14,812 bases of DNA. Origin: an uncultured Oscillospiraceae bacterium. GTDB lineage: Bacteria; Bacillota; Clostridia; Oscillospirales; Acutalibacteraceae. The DNA lies in contig CABUYS010000028.1 in NCBI GenBank assembly GCA_902495835.1, positions 1 to 14,812 of the forward strand, given 5' to 3'. A program made the translations under genes and the position numbers. The notes under the pieces are model-generated. The model had not been told where the DNA came from, made no database searches, and saw nothing but the letters and a program-made list of their open reading frames with translations. The stretch's first letter is position 1. Each line of letters opens with the position of its first letter. Positions 1 through 7,323 of this stretch are shown piece by piece.

Positions 1-1
1 C

Positions 2-1141
2 GGTAAAACACTTTGCATGTCCGTTTCGTTTGTGTTGTGGGCTTTTTATAAATTCAACGGCTCGGCTTTTGCTTTTTGCGGAAAAACAATACGGTCTTTA
101 AGAAGAAATCTCATAACTCCGATAATTCCGATTATTCAGGGAATGGGTTTTAAGTGCCGTCAAAAAATTTCCGAAAATCTTATAGAAATATCTTTTAACG
201 GTAGAACTAATCTTTTCTATTTGTTCGGAGGCAGAGACGAATCTTCGGCTGCACTTATACAAGGAATGACCTTATCGGGAGTATTGTTCGATGAAGTCGC
301 CCTTATGCCCCGCTCTTTTGTAGACCAAGCTCTTGCAAGGTGTTCGGTTGCGGGTTCGAAATTCTGGTTTAATTGCAATCCCGAGTACCCCGGTCATTGG
401 TTTTACAAAGAATGGATATTAAAGGCAAAAATGAGAAACGCTTTTTACCTTCATTTTACGATGGACGACAACCCTTCTCTTTCCGAAACAATGAAAGCAA
501 GATACAAACGATTATATACGGGGAATTTTTATCAGCGGTTCATAGAAGGAAAATGGGTAGCTGCCGAAGGGCTTATATATCCTTATATGAGCAGTGATTC
601 GGCTTTTTGCGATGTGCCGCGAGATAATTTTTCAAGATATGCTTTGTCGTGCGACTACGGCATAGTGAATCCTACTTCTTGTGGCCTTTGGGGGGAACTT
701 GACGGCACTTGGTATCGAATAGATGAATATTATTACGACTCCAGAAAAGAAGGTGAAACCAGAACGGACGAAGAGCATTACCGAGAAATTTGCTCCATGA
801 TAGGAGATAAATTTATCGATTCCATGGCAGTCGACCCATCGGCCGCAAGTTTTATAACACTTATAAGACGATGCGGAAAACTAAAAGTTATTCCTGCAAA
901 AAACAACGTCACAGACGGAATAAAAGATGTTTCCGCAGCTCTTAAGAAAGGAGAAATAAAAATATGTAAAAACTGTATAAATTCCGTAAGAGAATTTTCT
1001 CTTTACCGCTGGAATGACAACGGAAACAAAGATACACCCATCAAAGAAAACGACCACGCAATGGATGATATACGATATTTTGTAAGCACCATAATGAGTG
1101 CGGGCGACGACACATTTTTTGCCTTTGCAGCCCGCAGATAA
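2..1141 (+). CDS. Phage terminase large subunit, 5'-partial (PBSX-like)
   Basis: This is the ATP-driven motor and nuclease that packages phage DNA into the procapsid. The frame is open to the left edge: bases 2-10 encode Gly-Lys-Thr, the end of a Walker A motif, so the true start lies upstream and the Met at base 17 is internal. The Walker B motif (VLFDEVALM) has its Asp-Glu at 290-295. The C-terminal RNase H-like nuclease shows its acidic residues in order: Asp in SCDYGIV at 653-655, Asp in AVDPSAA at 833-835, and Asp pairs in the DHAMDD segment at 1052-1069. The segment ALARCSVAGSKFWFNCNPE is typical of PBSX-type terminases. About 380 residues are visible; the family usually has 420-440, so roughly 50 N-terminal residues are missing. 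The portal gene follows 15 bases after the stop. Confidence 0.93.
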   Translation, partial: GKTLCMSVSFVLWAFYKFNGSAFAFCGKTIRSLRRNLITPIIPIIQGMGFKCRQKISENLIEISFNGRTNLFYLFGGRDESSAALIQGMTLSGVLFDEVALMPRSFVDQALARCSVAGSKFWFNCNPEYPGHWFYKEWILKAKMRNAFYLHFTMDDNPSLSETMKARYKRLYTGNFYQRFIEGKWVAAEGLIYPYMSSDSAFCDVPRDNFSRYALSCDYGIVNPTSCGLWGELDGTWYRIDEYYYDSRKEGETRTDEEHYREICSMIGDKFIDSMAVDPSAASFITLIRRCGKLKVIPAKNNVTDGIKDVSAALKKGEIKICKNCINSVREFSLYRWNDNGNKDTPIKENDHAMDDIRYFVSTIMSAGDDTFFAFAARR

Positions 1142-1156
1142 CAAAGGAGTGTAAAA

Positions 1157-2329
1157 GTGGAATTTTTTAAAAAGAAAAAACCGATTCCTGCCGCCGTTCA
1201 AACAGCTCCGGCACCATGCAGAAACAATCACCCGTTTACAGTACTGGAAAAATACATGGGTCTTTCCAATCCTGAAATTAAGCTTTACAAAACTTTAAGA
1301 GAAGCTGTACCGATTATTGATGCTGCTATTTCAAAAATTTTAAGGCTTACGGGCGAATTTAAAATCAAGTGCGAAAATGAGCAAATCGAAAAACAAATCA
1401 ATGATTTTATAGCAAACGTTCAGGTTAATTCATGCAGTAAAAATGCAAACGGATTTATTATTTCGCACCTCAACCAGCTTCTTACATACGGAACCGCCGT
1501 GGGAGAAATAGTAATAGATTCAAGCGGAGAAAACATTGCCGCACTTTACAATTCTTCTTTGCTTGACATTGAACTCAAATCCGGAGCAAATCCTCTTAAA
1601 CTGGAAATCTTTCGTAAAAATGAGGATGGCTCTTGCAAATCGGTAAATTACCCCGAGTTAATACTTATCTCAACTCTTAATCCCGACCCGGGTTATGTTT
1701 ACGGAAATTCAATAATGAAGGGTCTTCCTTTTGTAAGCAACATACTTTTAAAAATTTACCACAGCATAGGCATCAACTGGGAACGACTTGGAAATATTCG
1801 GTTCGCAGTTACGTACAAGCCTTCGGGAGACGCAGGAGAACGTGCTTATTCTCGTGAAAGAGCAACCCAAATTGCTTCGGAATGGAGCAAAGCTATGCAA
1901 AATTCAATGACTCCCAGCGACTTCATTACTATAGGCGATGTAAACATAAAAGTAATCGGAGCCGACAACCCAATTATGGACAGCCAAGTTCCCGTAAGGC
2001 AAATGCTAGAACAAATAGTCAGCAAACTTTCAATTCCTCCGTTTTTACTCGGTCTTAACTGGTCAACTACAGAAACCATGTCGACTCAACAAGCAGAAAT
2101 CCTCAGCAGCGAACTTGAATCTTATCGCAGACTTTTAAATCCCGTTATTAAAAAAATATGCGATACATTTCTTATGATTCAGGGAATACAAACGGAATAC
2201 AAAATCATCTGGAACACAATCGACCTTAAAGACCAACTTCAAATAGCAAACACAAGACTTACCAATGCAAGAGCTCTTGAAATTGAAAAACGCATTGAAA
2301 AAAACTCTCAAAATGAAGGTGAAAAATAA
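1157..2329 (+). CDS. Phage portal protein
   Basis: The portal forms the ring at the unique capsid vertex through which DNA enters and to which the neck attaches. The 390-residue length suits the family. The middle of the protein (SNILLKIYHSIGINWERLG) and the later part, with GADNPIMDSQVPVRQMLEQI followed by LSIPPFLLGLNWSTTETMSTQQAE, match portal proteins of PBSX-like prophages of gut and clostridial bacteria. The start is GTG at 1157, chosen because AAAGGAG at 1143-1149 lies 7 bases upstream. The stop codon TAA shares its last base with the ATG of the next gene, indicating translational coupling. Position between terminase and protease supports the call. Family recognition is by memory of motifs, not by a search. 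Confidence 0.9.
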   Translation: MEFFKKKKPIPAAVQTAPAPCRNNHPFTVLEKYMGLSNPEIKLYKTLREAVPIIDAAISKILRLTGEFKIKCENEQIEKQINDFIANVQVNSCSKNANGFIISHLNQLLTYGTAVGEIVIDSSGENIAALYNSSLLDIELKSGANPLKLEIFRKNEDGSCKSVNYPELILISTLNPDPGYVYGNSIMKGLPFVSNILLKIYHSIGINWERLGNIRFAVTYKPSGDAGERAYSRERATQIASEWSKAMQNSMTPSDFITIGDVNIKVIGADNPIMDSQVPVRQMLEQIVSKLSIPPFLLGLNWSTTETMSTQQAEILSSELESYRRLLNPVIKKICDTFLMIQGIQTEYKIIWNTIDLKDQLQIANTRLTNARALEIEKRIEKNSQNEGEK

Positions 2330-3324
2330 TGAAAGACGGTTATGTAATAAAAAACAAGTCTGAATTAAAAATAACCGACAATGAACTTGCTCTCATAAAC
2401 AAATTCACACGAAGAAATTTCTCTAAAGAAGAAATCTACACTTTTACCGTTGTGCTTTGCGACAACGATATCGACAGAGAAAATGAAAGATTTTCAAATG
2501 AAGCTTTGGAAAAACTTGCCGAACTTTTCGTCGGAAAAACAGGAATAATCGACCATAATGCTTCAAGCGAAAATCAAACCGCAAGAATTTACACATGCAA
2601 GACGGAATTTGTTGAAAAAAAACTTAACAAATTAAAAGAACCGTACAAACGACTTGTAGCCAAAGCATATATGCCCAAATCCAATAAAAATAAAGATATT
2701 ATTCTTGAAATAGATTCGGGAATTAAAAAAGAAGTAAGCGTTGGATGTATGGTCTCTAAAAAAACTTGCTCCGTTTGCGGAAAGGATATTGTAAATGAAT
2801 CATGTTCTCACGTAAAAGGACGCCGGTACAAAAAAGATGGCGTTTCAAAAATCTGCCATGTAATTCTCGATAATCCAACAGATGCATATGAATGGTCATT
2901 TGTGGCAGTACCTGCCCAGCGAGAAGCAGGAGTAATAAAAGCGTTTATCCCAACACAGAACGGAGGTGATACAAAAGTGGAAGACATTATCAAAAGTTTA
3001 AATTCCGGAGAATCAATAACATTGAGCAAAGAGCAGTCACGAAAAATATTCGATTTGATAGACTCTCTCAGCAAGAAAGCCGAAATTGGAAATTTTTACA
3101 GAGAAGAATTGAAAAATGAAGTAGTAAAACTTTCTGCAATGGTTCAGCCCGAAGTAAGCTTAAAACTTATGAAAAGTGTAGCTGAAAAACTGGATATTGA
3201 AGAACTCAAATCTTTCAAAGACAGTTTCAAGTCAAAACTTTCGCATTTAATTCCCTCAAAACCACAGCTAAGCACAGAAAACACAGACTCAATTAAAAAT
3301 CTGAACACTCAATTTAAAATATAA
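2329..3324 (+). CDS. Prohead protease with Cys/His insert and scaffold-like C-terminus
   Basis: The likely role is maturation of the procapsid by cleaving scaffold and capsid N-termini. Residues about 35-205 resemble HK97-type (S78-like) head maturation proteases: His76 in GIIDHNAS and Ser137 in KKEVSVGC sit where the catalytic His and Ser are expected, and the domain ends with YEWSFVAVPAQREAG. Between Ser137 and the domain end is a Cys/His cluster (C147, C150, C159, H161) that could bind zinc. From about residue 215 the protein is charged and predicted helical, fitting a fused scaffolding delta domain; no separate scaffold gene lies between this gene and the capsid gene. The start overlaps the portal stop by one base. 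Related phage proteins are often left as hypothetical, so the protease call is strong by motif but not certain. Confidence 0.78.
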   Translation: MKDGYVIKNKSELKITDNELALINKFTRRNFSKEEIYTFTVVLCDNDIDRENERFSNEALEKLAELFVGKTGIIDHNASSENQTARIYTCKTEFVEKKLNKLKEPYKRLVAKAYMPKSNKNKDIILEIDSGIKKEVSVGCMVSKKTCSVCGKDIVNESCSHVKGRRYKKDGVSKICHVILDNPTDAYEWSFVAVPAQREAGVIKAFIPTQNGGDTKVEDIIKSLNSGESITLSKEQSRKIFDLIDSLSKKAEIGNFYREELKNEVVKLSAMVQPEVSLKLMKSVAEKLDIEELKSFKDSFKSKLSHLIPSKPQLSTENTDSIKNLNTQFKI

Positions 3325-3340
3325 AACGGAGGAATGTAAA

Positions 3341-4366
3341 ATGGCATTTTGTGATTCAATAAAACTCGAAAAAGGTATGTATTCTGTAAGCGGTAAAGGA
3401 TTTACTCAAGTTCTTGAAGAATTGGATCCTTCAGAAAATTATAAAGGAACTCCAATGGAAAATTTGGACGCATATCAACGTCAGTTAAAACGTTTTGGCA
3501 TAAAAGTCAACGGACCTGGATGCGATAAAGTTGAAAAATTCTTTAGTGCTCCCGATTCTGCGGTTTTGTTTCCTGAATTTATTTCAAGAGCTATCAAAAA
3601 AGGTTTGGAAGCTTGCGACATTCTGCCTTCAATAACAGCAGCTCATACTTTTATCGACGGAATTGATTACAGAACAATTTCTTCGGCAACCGAAACATAC
3701 AATGAAAGCACAATGGGCGGCGAAGGAAAACTCATAAGAGCTGTAAACGTAACCACAAACGATTCGCTTATCAAATTACAAAAATACGGCAGATTATTCT
3801 CTTCTACATATGAAGCTTTGAGATTCCAAAATCTTGACGTTGTTGCAATAATTTTCAAACAAATTGGTATGGACATTGCTTATGAACAACTCGGAAATGC
3901 AGTTGCAACTTTACTTCCTGGAACTTCCGAAACCGACGCTGTAGAAAATGCATCTACTTTGGGCACGCTTACATATGCTGATCTTCTTAAACTTTGGGCA
4001 AAATTATCTCCGTATCAACCAAACGTAATGATAGCAAATGCAGATACGGTAAAAGACATACTAAGCCTTTCAAACATGCAGGACGCACAGGCAGGACTTG
4101 CTTTCCACGGAACAGGCCATTTGGTAACTCCTTTGGGAGCAAAACTTGTGGTAAGCGATAAAGTCGAAGCTCAAAAAATCCTTGGAATAGACAAAAACTT
4201 TGCCTTGCAGATGATTCAATCGGGAGGAGTAACCGTAGAGTACGACAAAGTAATAGAAAAACAACTCGAAAAAGCAAGCGTAAGCATGACGGTAGGATTC
4301 TCCAAGATATTCAAAGGTGCCGTAAAAGTTCTTAATTACAAAAACACAACACAAGCAGGAAGCTAA
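3341..4366 (+). CDS. Phage major capsid protein (HK97 fold)
   Basis: This is the main shell subunit of the phage head. Its 341 residues match the usual length of PBSX-like capsid proteins, and the place directly after the protease is diagnostic. Recognisable stretches include the N-terminal AYQRQLKRFGIKVNGPG, the segment SAVLFPEFISRAIKKGLE, and the C-terminal VEYDKVIEKQLEKASVSMTV followed by GFSKIFKGAVKVLN, the usual end of the HK97-fold P domain. A strong ribosome binding site, GGAGG at 3328-3332, lies 8 bases before the ATG. The gene is followed by a strong hairpin at 4383-4416. The reading frame is intact, with no sign of decay. Confidence 0.9.
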   Translation: MAFCDSIKLEKGMYSVSGKGFTQVLEELDPSENYKGTPMENLDAYQRQLKRFGIKVNGPGCDKVEKFFSAPDSAVLFPEFISRAIKKGLEACDILPSITAAHTFIDGIDYRTISSATETYNESTMGGEGKLIRAVNVTTNDSLIKLQKYGRLFSSTYEALRFQNLDVVAIIFKQIGMDIAYEQLGNAVATLLPGTSETDAVENASTLGTLTYADLLKLWAKLSPYQPNVMIANADTVKDILSLSNMQDAQAGLAFHGTGHLVTPLGAKLVVSDKVEAQKILGIDKNFALQMIQSGGVTVEYDKVIEKQLEKASVSMTVGFSKIFKGAVKVLNYKNTTQAGS

Positions 4367-4382
4367 TTAAATATTAAACCTA

Positions 4383-4416
4383 TATTTTCCCCGGTATATG
4401 AGTATCGGGGAAAATA
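4383..4416 (+). promoter_or_regulatory. Strong hairpin directly after the capsid gene
   Basis: TATTTTCCCCG at 4383-4393 pairs perfectly with CGGGGAAAATA at 4406-4416 (11 base pairs). Two further Watson-Crick pairs and two G-U pairs inside it leave a loop of four bases. No uridine tract follows on either strand, so it is not a classic terminator. It may shield the 3' end of the capsid mRNA, act as a processing site, or terminate weakly, which would keep capsid transcripts more abundant than the connector genes downstream. Confidence 0.65.
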
Positions 4417-4440
4417 AAATGTTAAGAAAGGAGAATCTTT

Positions 4441-4806
4441 TTGGATTTACATGAAATTATTAAAAAGTTTTCCATAATTACGGGGCTCTCTGACGAAGAG
4501 GTTTCGCCGTGGACTTCTATTTGCGAAGACGCGTGCTTGGAGATAAGAAAAAACCTCCGAGAAGACGCCGATGAAGAAAGCAACTCAAGAAGATTAAACG
4601 CAGCGGCTGCGGCTTTGGCATTTTACAGATACGTGCTTTACTGTTCTTCGGGAGGCGGAGTTGAATCTTTTACCACAGGAGAAATAAGAGTTAAAACCGA
4701 TGCTCAAACAAGCGTTAAAATAGCTTATACCGCTTGGATTGACGCAAAACGTTCCATTGCGGACATTTTGAAAGATGAAGATTTTATGTTCGAAAGGATA
4801 ATTTAA
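4441..4806 (+). CDS. Probable phage head-tail connector protein
   Basis: A 121-residue, mostly helical acidic protein located immediately after the major capsid gene, where head-tail adaptor (gp6/gp15-like) proteins are normally encoded. The pattern LSDEEVSPWTSICEDACLEI, an alanine-rich helix around residues 52-65, and a C-terminal segment around YTAWIDAKRSIADIL fit small connectors that form a ring under the portal. The start is TTG at 4441, supported by AAAGGAG at 4427-4433 with a 7-base spacer; the nearby ATG at 4451 is out of frame. The next gene starts one base after the stop. Function is inferred from position, size and general character. Confidence 0.7.
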   Translation: MDLHEIIKKFSIITGLSDEEVSPWTSICEDACLEIRKNLREDADEESNSRRLNAAAAALAFYRYVLYCSSGGGVESFTTGEIRVKTDAQTSVKIAYTAWIDAKRSIADILKDEDFMFERII

Positions 4807-4807
4807 A

Positions 4808-5134
4808 ATGAAAACACGAGTTGAAACTCTCATTTCAAAGTTCGGTCAAAATGTTGACATAACTATGTCCAAAGAAAAAAATCCGATTAAAGTAAAAGCT
4901 TTTATTCAGCCTTTAAGATCTAACATTCAAAGTGAACTTTACGAAGATTACAGAGACTCTGACAAGACCGAACAAAATCTATACATAGGTTTACCCAGTA
5001 CAAATCTTTCGGATAATCCGTCTGCGACTCTCACCTTTGGAGGCAAAAATTATGCGATAAAAAAGGTTGAAAAAGTTAATGTTTTAGGAAAAGATATTTA
5101 CGAAAGAGCTGTAATCGAAGAAGTCAAAAGCTAA
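4808..5134 (+). CDS. Probable phage head-closure (stopper) protein
   Basis: A 108-residue protein predicted to be rich in beta strands, with the pattern FIQPLRSNIQSELYEDYRDS in the middle and GGKNYAIKKVEKVNVLGKDI near the C-terminus. Small beta-barrel proteins of this size and position, after the connector, usually close the head after packaging and form the tail interface. The ATG lies one base after the preceding stop, so translation is probably coupled; no separate strong ribosome binding site is seen. A terminator follows within 50 bases. In most related phages the next genes encode a neck protein, tail terminator, sheath and tube, none of which is found here. Confidence 0.6.
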   Translation: MKTRVETLISKFGQNVDITMSKEKNPIKVKAFIQPLRSNIQSELYEDYRDSDKTEQNLYIGLPSTNLSDNPSATLTFGGKNYAIKKVEKVNVLGKDIYERAVIEEVKS

Positions 5135-5147
5135 AAATTCAAAAAAA

Positions 5148-5192
5148 CACAATACCAAGACTGCTTTTTAAGTCTTGATATTGTTTTTATTT
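5148..5192 (+). terminator. Intrinsic terminator between head and chaperone-like genes
   Basis: CAATACCAAGACT at 5150-5162 pairs with AGTCTTGATATTG at 5171-5183 with a single C/A mismatch. The stem is preceded by an A tract and followed directly by TTTTTATTT at 5184-5192. This is a standard Rho-independent terminator for the + strand, placed inside what should be a continuous phage late operon. Confidence 0.82.
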
Positions 5193-5224
5193 GCTCACAG
5201 AAAAATAAGGAAGGAACATCATAA

Positions 5225-5656
5225 ATGCATATAAACGAAAAAAATAACATGACTAAAAAAATATCTTTATCAGAACCTATAATCGTATCCGGAAATTATT
5301 ACGGAATAAAATTATTATCCGCATATGATTTTATGCTCTGCACAAAAATGTTTGACAAACTTATGAATTATATGACATGTCAAGGTTTCGAAAAATCAAT
5401 CAGTTCAAAAATAGGTCAACAGGCATGTATAATTTCAATGTGCCTTTATGATGAAAAAAATCAAAAAGTATTCAAAGACGGACTGGAAGCAATGAAAAAT
5501 CTTACTCCCGAAGAAATTAAGTTTATTCATGACGAGTATATTAAATTATTCAAAAAGACAAACAAACGAAACAAAATCACACAATATATTTTAGAAAAAG
5601 TAAAGAAAAGCGAATATCAAAATACAATGAAAAAATATATAACCAAAGAAAAATAA
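5225..5656 (+). CDS. Phage tail assembly chaperone-like protein
   Basis: A 143-residue basic protein. The segments YYGIKLLSAYDFMLCTKMFD, a central helix with QQACIISMCLYDE, and DGLEAMKNLTPEEIKFIHDE resemble tail assembly chaperones of the XkdN type in PBSX-like prophages, which help build the tail around the tape measure protein. The start is ATG 5225, with AAGGAAGGA upstream at about the normal spacing; ATG 5249 is a possible alternative. The gene lies just downstream of a terminator, has no visible promoter of its own, and lacks the tube, sheath and tape measure genes that normally flank it. It is more AT-rich than the head genes. The family call is moderate; phage origin is more secure. 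Confidence 0.55.
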   Translation: MHINEKNNMTKKISLSEPIIVSGNYYGIKLLSAYDFMLCTKMFDKLMNYMTCQGFEKSISSKIGQQACIISMCLYDEKNQKVFKDGLEAMKNLTPEEIKFIHDEYIKLFKKTNKRNKITQYILEKVKKSEYQNTMKKYITKEK

Positions 5657-5671
5657 ATTATTTAAAATTAC

Positions 5672-5700
5672 TTGACTTTATTTTGAATTACGTTTAGAAT
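5672..5700 (+). promoter_or_regulatory. Sigma-70/SigA-type promoter of the rimP operon
   Basis: TTGACT at 5672-5677 (-35) and TAGAAT at 5695-5700 (-10) are separated by exactly 17 bases; each differs from consensus at one position. The expected transcription start is near 5707, giving a leader of about 60 bases before rimP. The -35 box is only 15 bases after the stop codon of the phage-like gene. Confidence 0.78.
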
Positions 5701-5721
5701 ATTTAAGTAACTTGTAAGCAT

Positions 5722-5746
5722 AGAGAGTGGGTTAATCCCGCTCTCT
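5722..5746 (+). promoter_or_regulatory. Leader hairpin upstream of rimP, candidate NusA-responsive attenuator
   Basis: AGAGAGTGGG at 5722-5731 pairs with CCCGCTCTCT at 5737-5746 (10 pairs including one G-U), with loop TTAAT. It is followed by the poor uridine stretch TGTCCGTATT. A GC-rich hairpin with a weak U tract in the leader of the nusA operon is what a NusA-dependent terminator would look like, and NusA-dependent autoregulation of this operon is known in Bacillus subtilis. The hairpin is directly visible; its function here is inferred. Confidence 0.6.
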
Positions 5747-5767
5747 TGTCCGTATTGGAGGCATGAG

Positions 5768-6241
5768 ATGATTAAACCCGTAAAAGTAACAGGAATATCC
5801 GAAAAAATTTATTCCATCGCAAAACCAATTGACGAGAGCATCGGTCTTGATATTTGGGATATAAAATTTGTAAAGGAAGGGCCAAACAGATACTTAAGAA
5901 TTTTTATAGACAATGATTCAGGCATAACTTTGGATGATTGCGAAAAAATGAGTCACGCTATAAACGACCCACTCGACGAATTAGATCCTATTCCCTATTC
6001 TTATATTTTGGAAGTGTGTTCACCCGGAATCGAACGCGAACTCATTAAAGATGAGCATTTTAAAAAATTTATAGGACATGAAATAAAAATAAAGCTTATA
6101 AGGCCAAACGAAAAACATGAAAAAGAAATAATAGGAAAACTTACTGACTTTGACAAAAACATAGTTAAAGTAGAAATTTCACCCGAAGAATATTTATCGG
6201 TAGAAAGAAAAAATATATCCCATGTAAATTTAAATTATTAA
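5768..6241 (+). CDS. rimP: Ribosome maturation factor RimP
   Basis: RimP helps assemble the small ribosomal subunit in the cytoplasm. The 157-residue length is normal. The N-terminal domain (residues about 10-85) is an alpha/beta fold, and the hallmark LEVCSPGIERELIKDEHFKKFIG begins at residue 81, with SPGIER at 85-90; it is followed by the small SH3-like C-terminal domain. The ATG at 5768 has GGAGG at 5757-5761 six bases upstream. It is the first gene of the operon and is separated from nusA by 12 bases, as in most Bacillota. The usual upstream neighbours in Bacillota (such as polC) are replaced by phage genes. Confidence 0.95.
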   Translation: MIKPVKVTGISEKIYSIAKPIDESIGLDIWDIKFVKEGPNRYLRIFIDNDSGITLDDCEKMSHAINDPLDELDPIPYSYILEVCSPGIERELIKDEHFKKFIGHEIKIKLIRPNEKHEKEIIGKLTDFDKNIVKVEISPEEYLSVERKNISHVNLNY

Positions 6242-6253
6242 GGAGAAATAAGC

Positions 6254-7306
6254 ATGAGCACAGAAATATTTGAAGCACTCAGAACACTCGAAAAAGAACG
6301 CGGAATATCAATGGATTTTATGCTCGAAAAAATTAACAAAGCAATCGTAACAGCTTGTAAAAACGGATACGACGGCAATGAAGACGTTATAGTCAGAATG
6401 GATGAATCCCACGATATATTTCAGGTTGAACTTCTCAAAACAGTAGTTGATGAAGTGTATTTGCCCGGAAAAGAAATTTCCCTAGAAGATGCAAGAAAAA
6501 TAAACAAAAACGTTAATATCGGAGAACAAGTAAAAATTATACTTGATACAAAAGATTTTGGCAGAATAGCCGCTCAAACCGCAAGAAACATAATAAGGCA
6601 AGGAATAAAAGACGGAGAAAAAAGTCAAATAGCTCAAGAATTCCAAAGCAAACAAAATCAAATAGTAAGTGCACTAGTTGAGAGAATAGACGAAAAAACA
6701 GGTGCATTCACACTCAGAATCGGAAAAGCCGAATCGACTCTTCCCAAAGGCGAACAAATCGGTACTGAAAACGTTAAAGAAGGCGAACACATAAAGGTGT
6801 ACGTATCTGAAGTGAGAATTTTGGATAAAGGTCCAAAAATAATGATTTCAAGAACTCATCCGAATTTTGTTAAAAAACTTTTCGAAAGCGAAATACCTGA
6901 AATAAACGAAGGAATAGTCGAAATAAAAGCCGTATCAAGAGAAGCAGGCTCCAGAAGTAAAGTAGCCGTACAAAGTCACAATCCCAACGTAGACCCGGTG
7001 GGTTCATGCATAGGTTCTCACGGAAGCAGACTTAGTGCCATAATAGAGGAACTCGGAGGAGAAAAAATAGATCTCATCGAATATAGTGAAGACCCGGCAA
7101 AATTCATCGCCGCCGCTCTTGCTCCTGCTAATGTTATAAAAGTCGAGTTTGACCCTGAACTTCCGAACGCTTGCAAGGCAACGGTACCTGACAATCAGCT
7201 TTCTCTTTCAATAGGAAATCGAGGACAAAATGTAAGGCTTGCAGCAAGACTAACAGGATACAAGATAGATATACGTCCTGAAAGCGGGTTTTACGGAGAA
7301 AACTAA
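6254..7306 (+). CDS. nusA: Transcription termination/antitermination factor NusA
   Basis: NusA binds RNA polymerase and nascent RNA to control pausing, termination and antitermination. The order is: N-terminal polymerase-binding domain (about 1-125), S1 domain (about 133-198), KH1 (about 225-280) and KH2 (about 285-345). KH1 carries the loop Gly-Ser-His-Gly at 254-257, where a basic residue is common at the third position; KH2 carries GNRG at 321-324. At 350 residues it ends after KH2, as in other Gram-positive NusA proteins, without the C-terminal acidic repeats of enterobacteria. AAGGAG lies just before the ATG. The product may regulate its own operon through the leader hairpin upstream of rimP. 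Confidence 0.96.
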   Translation: MSTEIFEALRTLEKERGISMDFMLEKINKAIVTACKNGYDGNEDVIVRMDESHDIFQVELLKTVVDEVYLPGKEISLEDARKINKNVNIGEQVKIILDTKDFGRIAAQTARNIIRQGIKDGEKSQIAQEFQSKQNQIVSALVERIDEKTGAFTLRIGKAESTLPKGEQIGTENVKEGEHIKVYVSEVRILDKGPKIMISRTHPNFVKKLFESEIPEINEGIVEIKAVSREAGSRSKVAVQSHNPNVDPVGSCIGSHGSRLSAIIEELGGEKIDLIEYSEDPAKFIAAALAPANVIKVEFDPELPNACKATVPDNQLSLSIGNRGQNVRLAARLTGYKIDIRPESGFYGEN

Positions 7307-7323
7307 AAGTTAGGAAGTTTAAA

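Larger units (their letters stand above)
1..5656 (+). mobile_element. Prophage head/packaging gene block, probably a remnant
   Basis: Seven co-directional genes follow the standard order of a tailed-phage packaging and head module: large terminase, portal, protease with scaffold part, major capsid, connector, head closure, then a tail-chaperone-like gene. The first six are tightly spaced, with stop and start codons overlapping or within about 75 bases, so they form one late-type operon. The genes look intact, with no stop codons or frameshifts. After 5134 the order breaks: a terminator lies between head closure and the chaperone-like gene, and no tail tube, sheath, tape measure, baseplate, lysis or integrase gene precedes the host rimP promoter at 5672. 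The left boundary lies outside the window and no attachment-site repeat was recognised. It may be a truncated prophage whose other genes lie elsewhere or are lost; a domesticated head module is possible but unproven. Confidence 0.8.

Noticed and set aside
373..597. Open frame of 74 codons on the + strand inside the terminase gene
   Set aside because: It overlaps the nuclease-containing terminase frame, which has clear motifs; the alternative product has no recognisable features.
3987..4354. Two overlapping open frames on the - strand inside the capsid gene
   Set aside because: Both are antisense to a well supported capsid gene, have low-complexity products and no plausible start context.
5175..5203. 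Possible promoter for the chaperone-like gene, using TTGATA inside the terminator stem
   Set aside because: At a 17-base spacing the -10 position reads CAGAAA, a poor match.
5763..5771. Two-codon open frame ATG-AGA-TGA overlapping the rimP start
   Set aside because: It lies one base after the GGAGG, too close for initiation, so a leader peptide role is unlikely.
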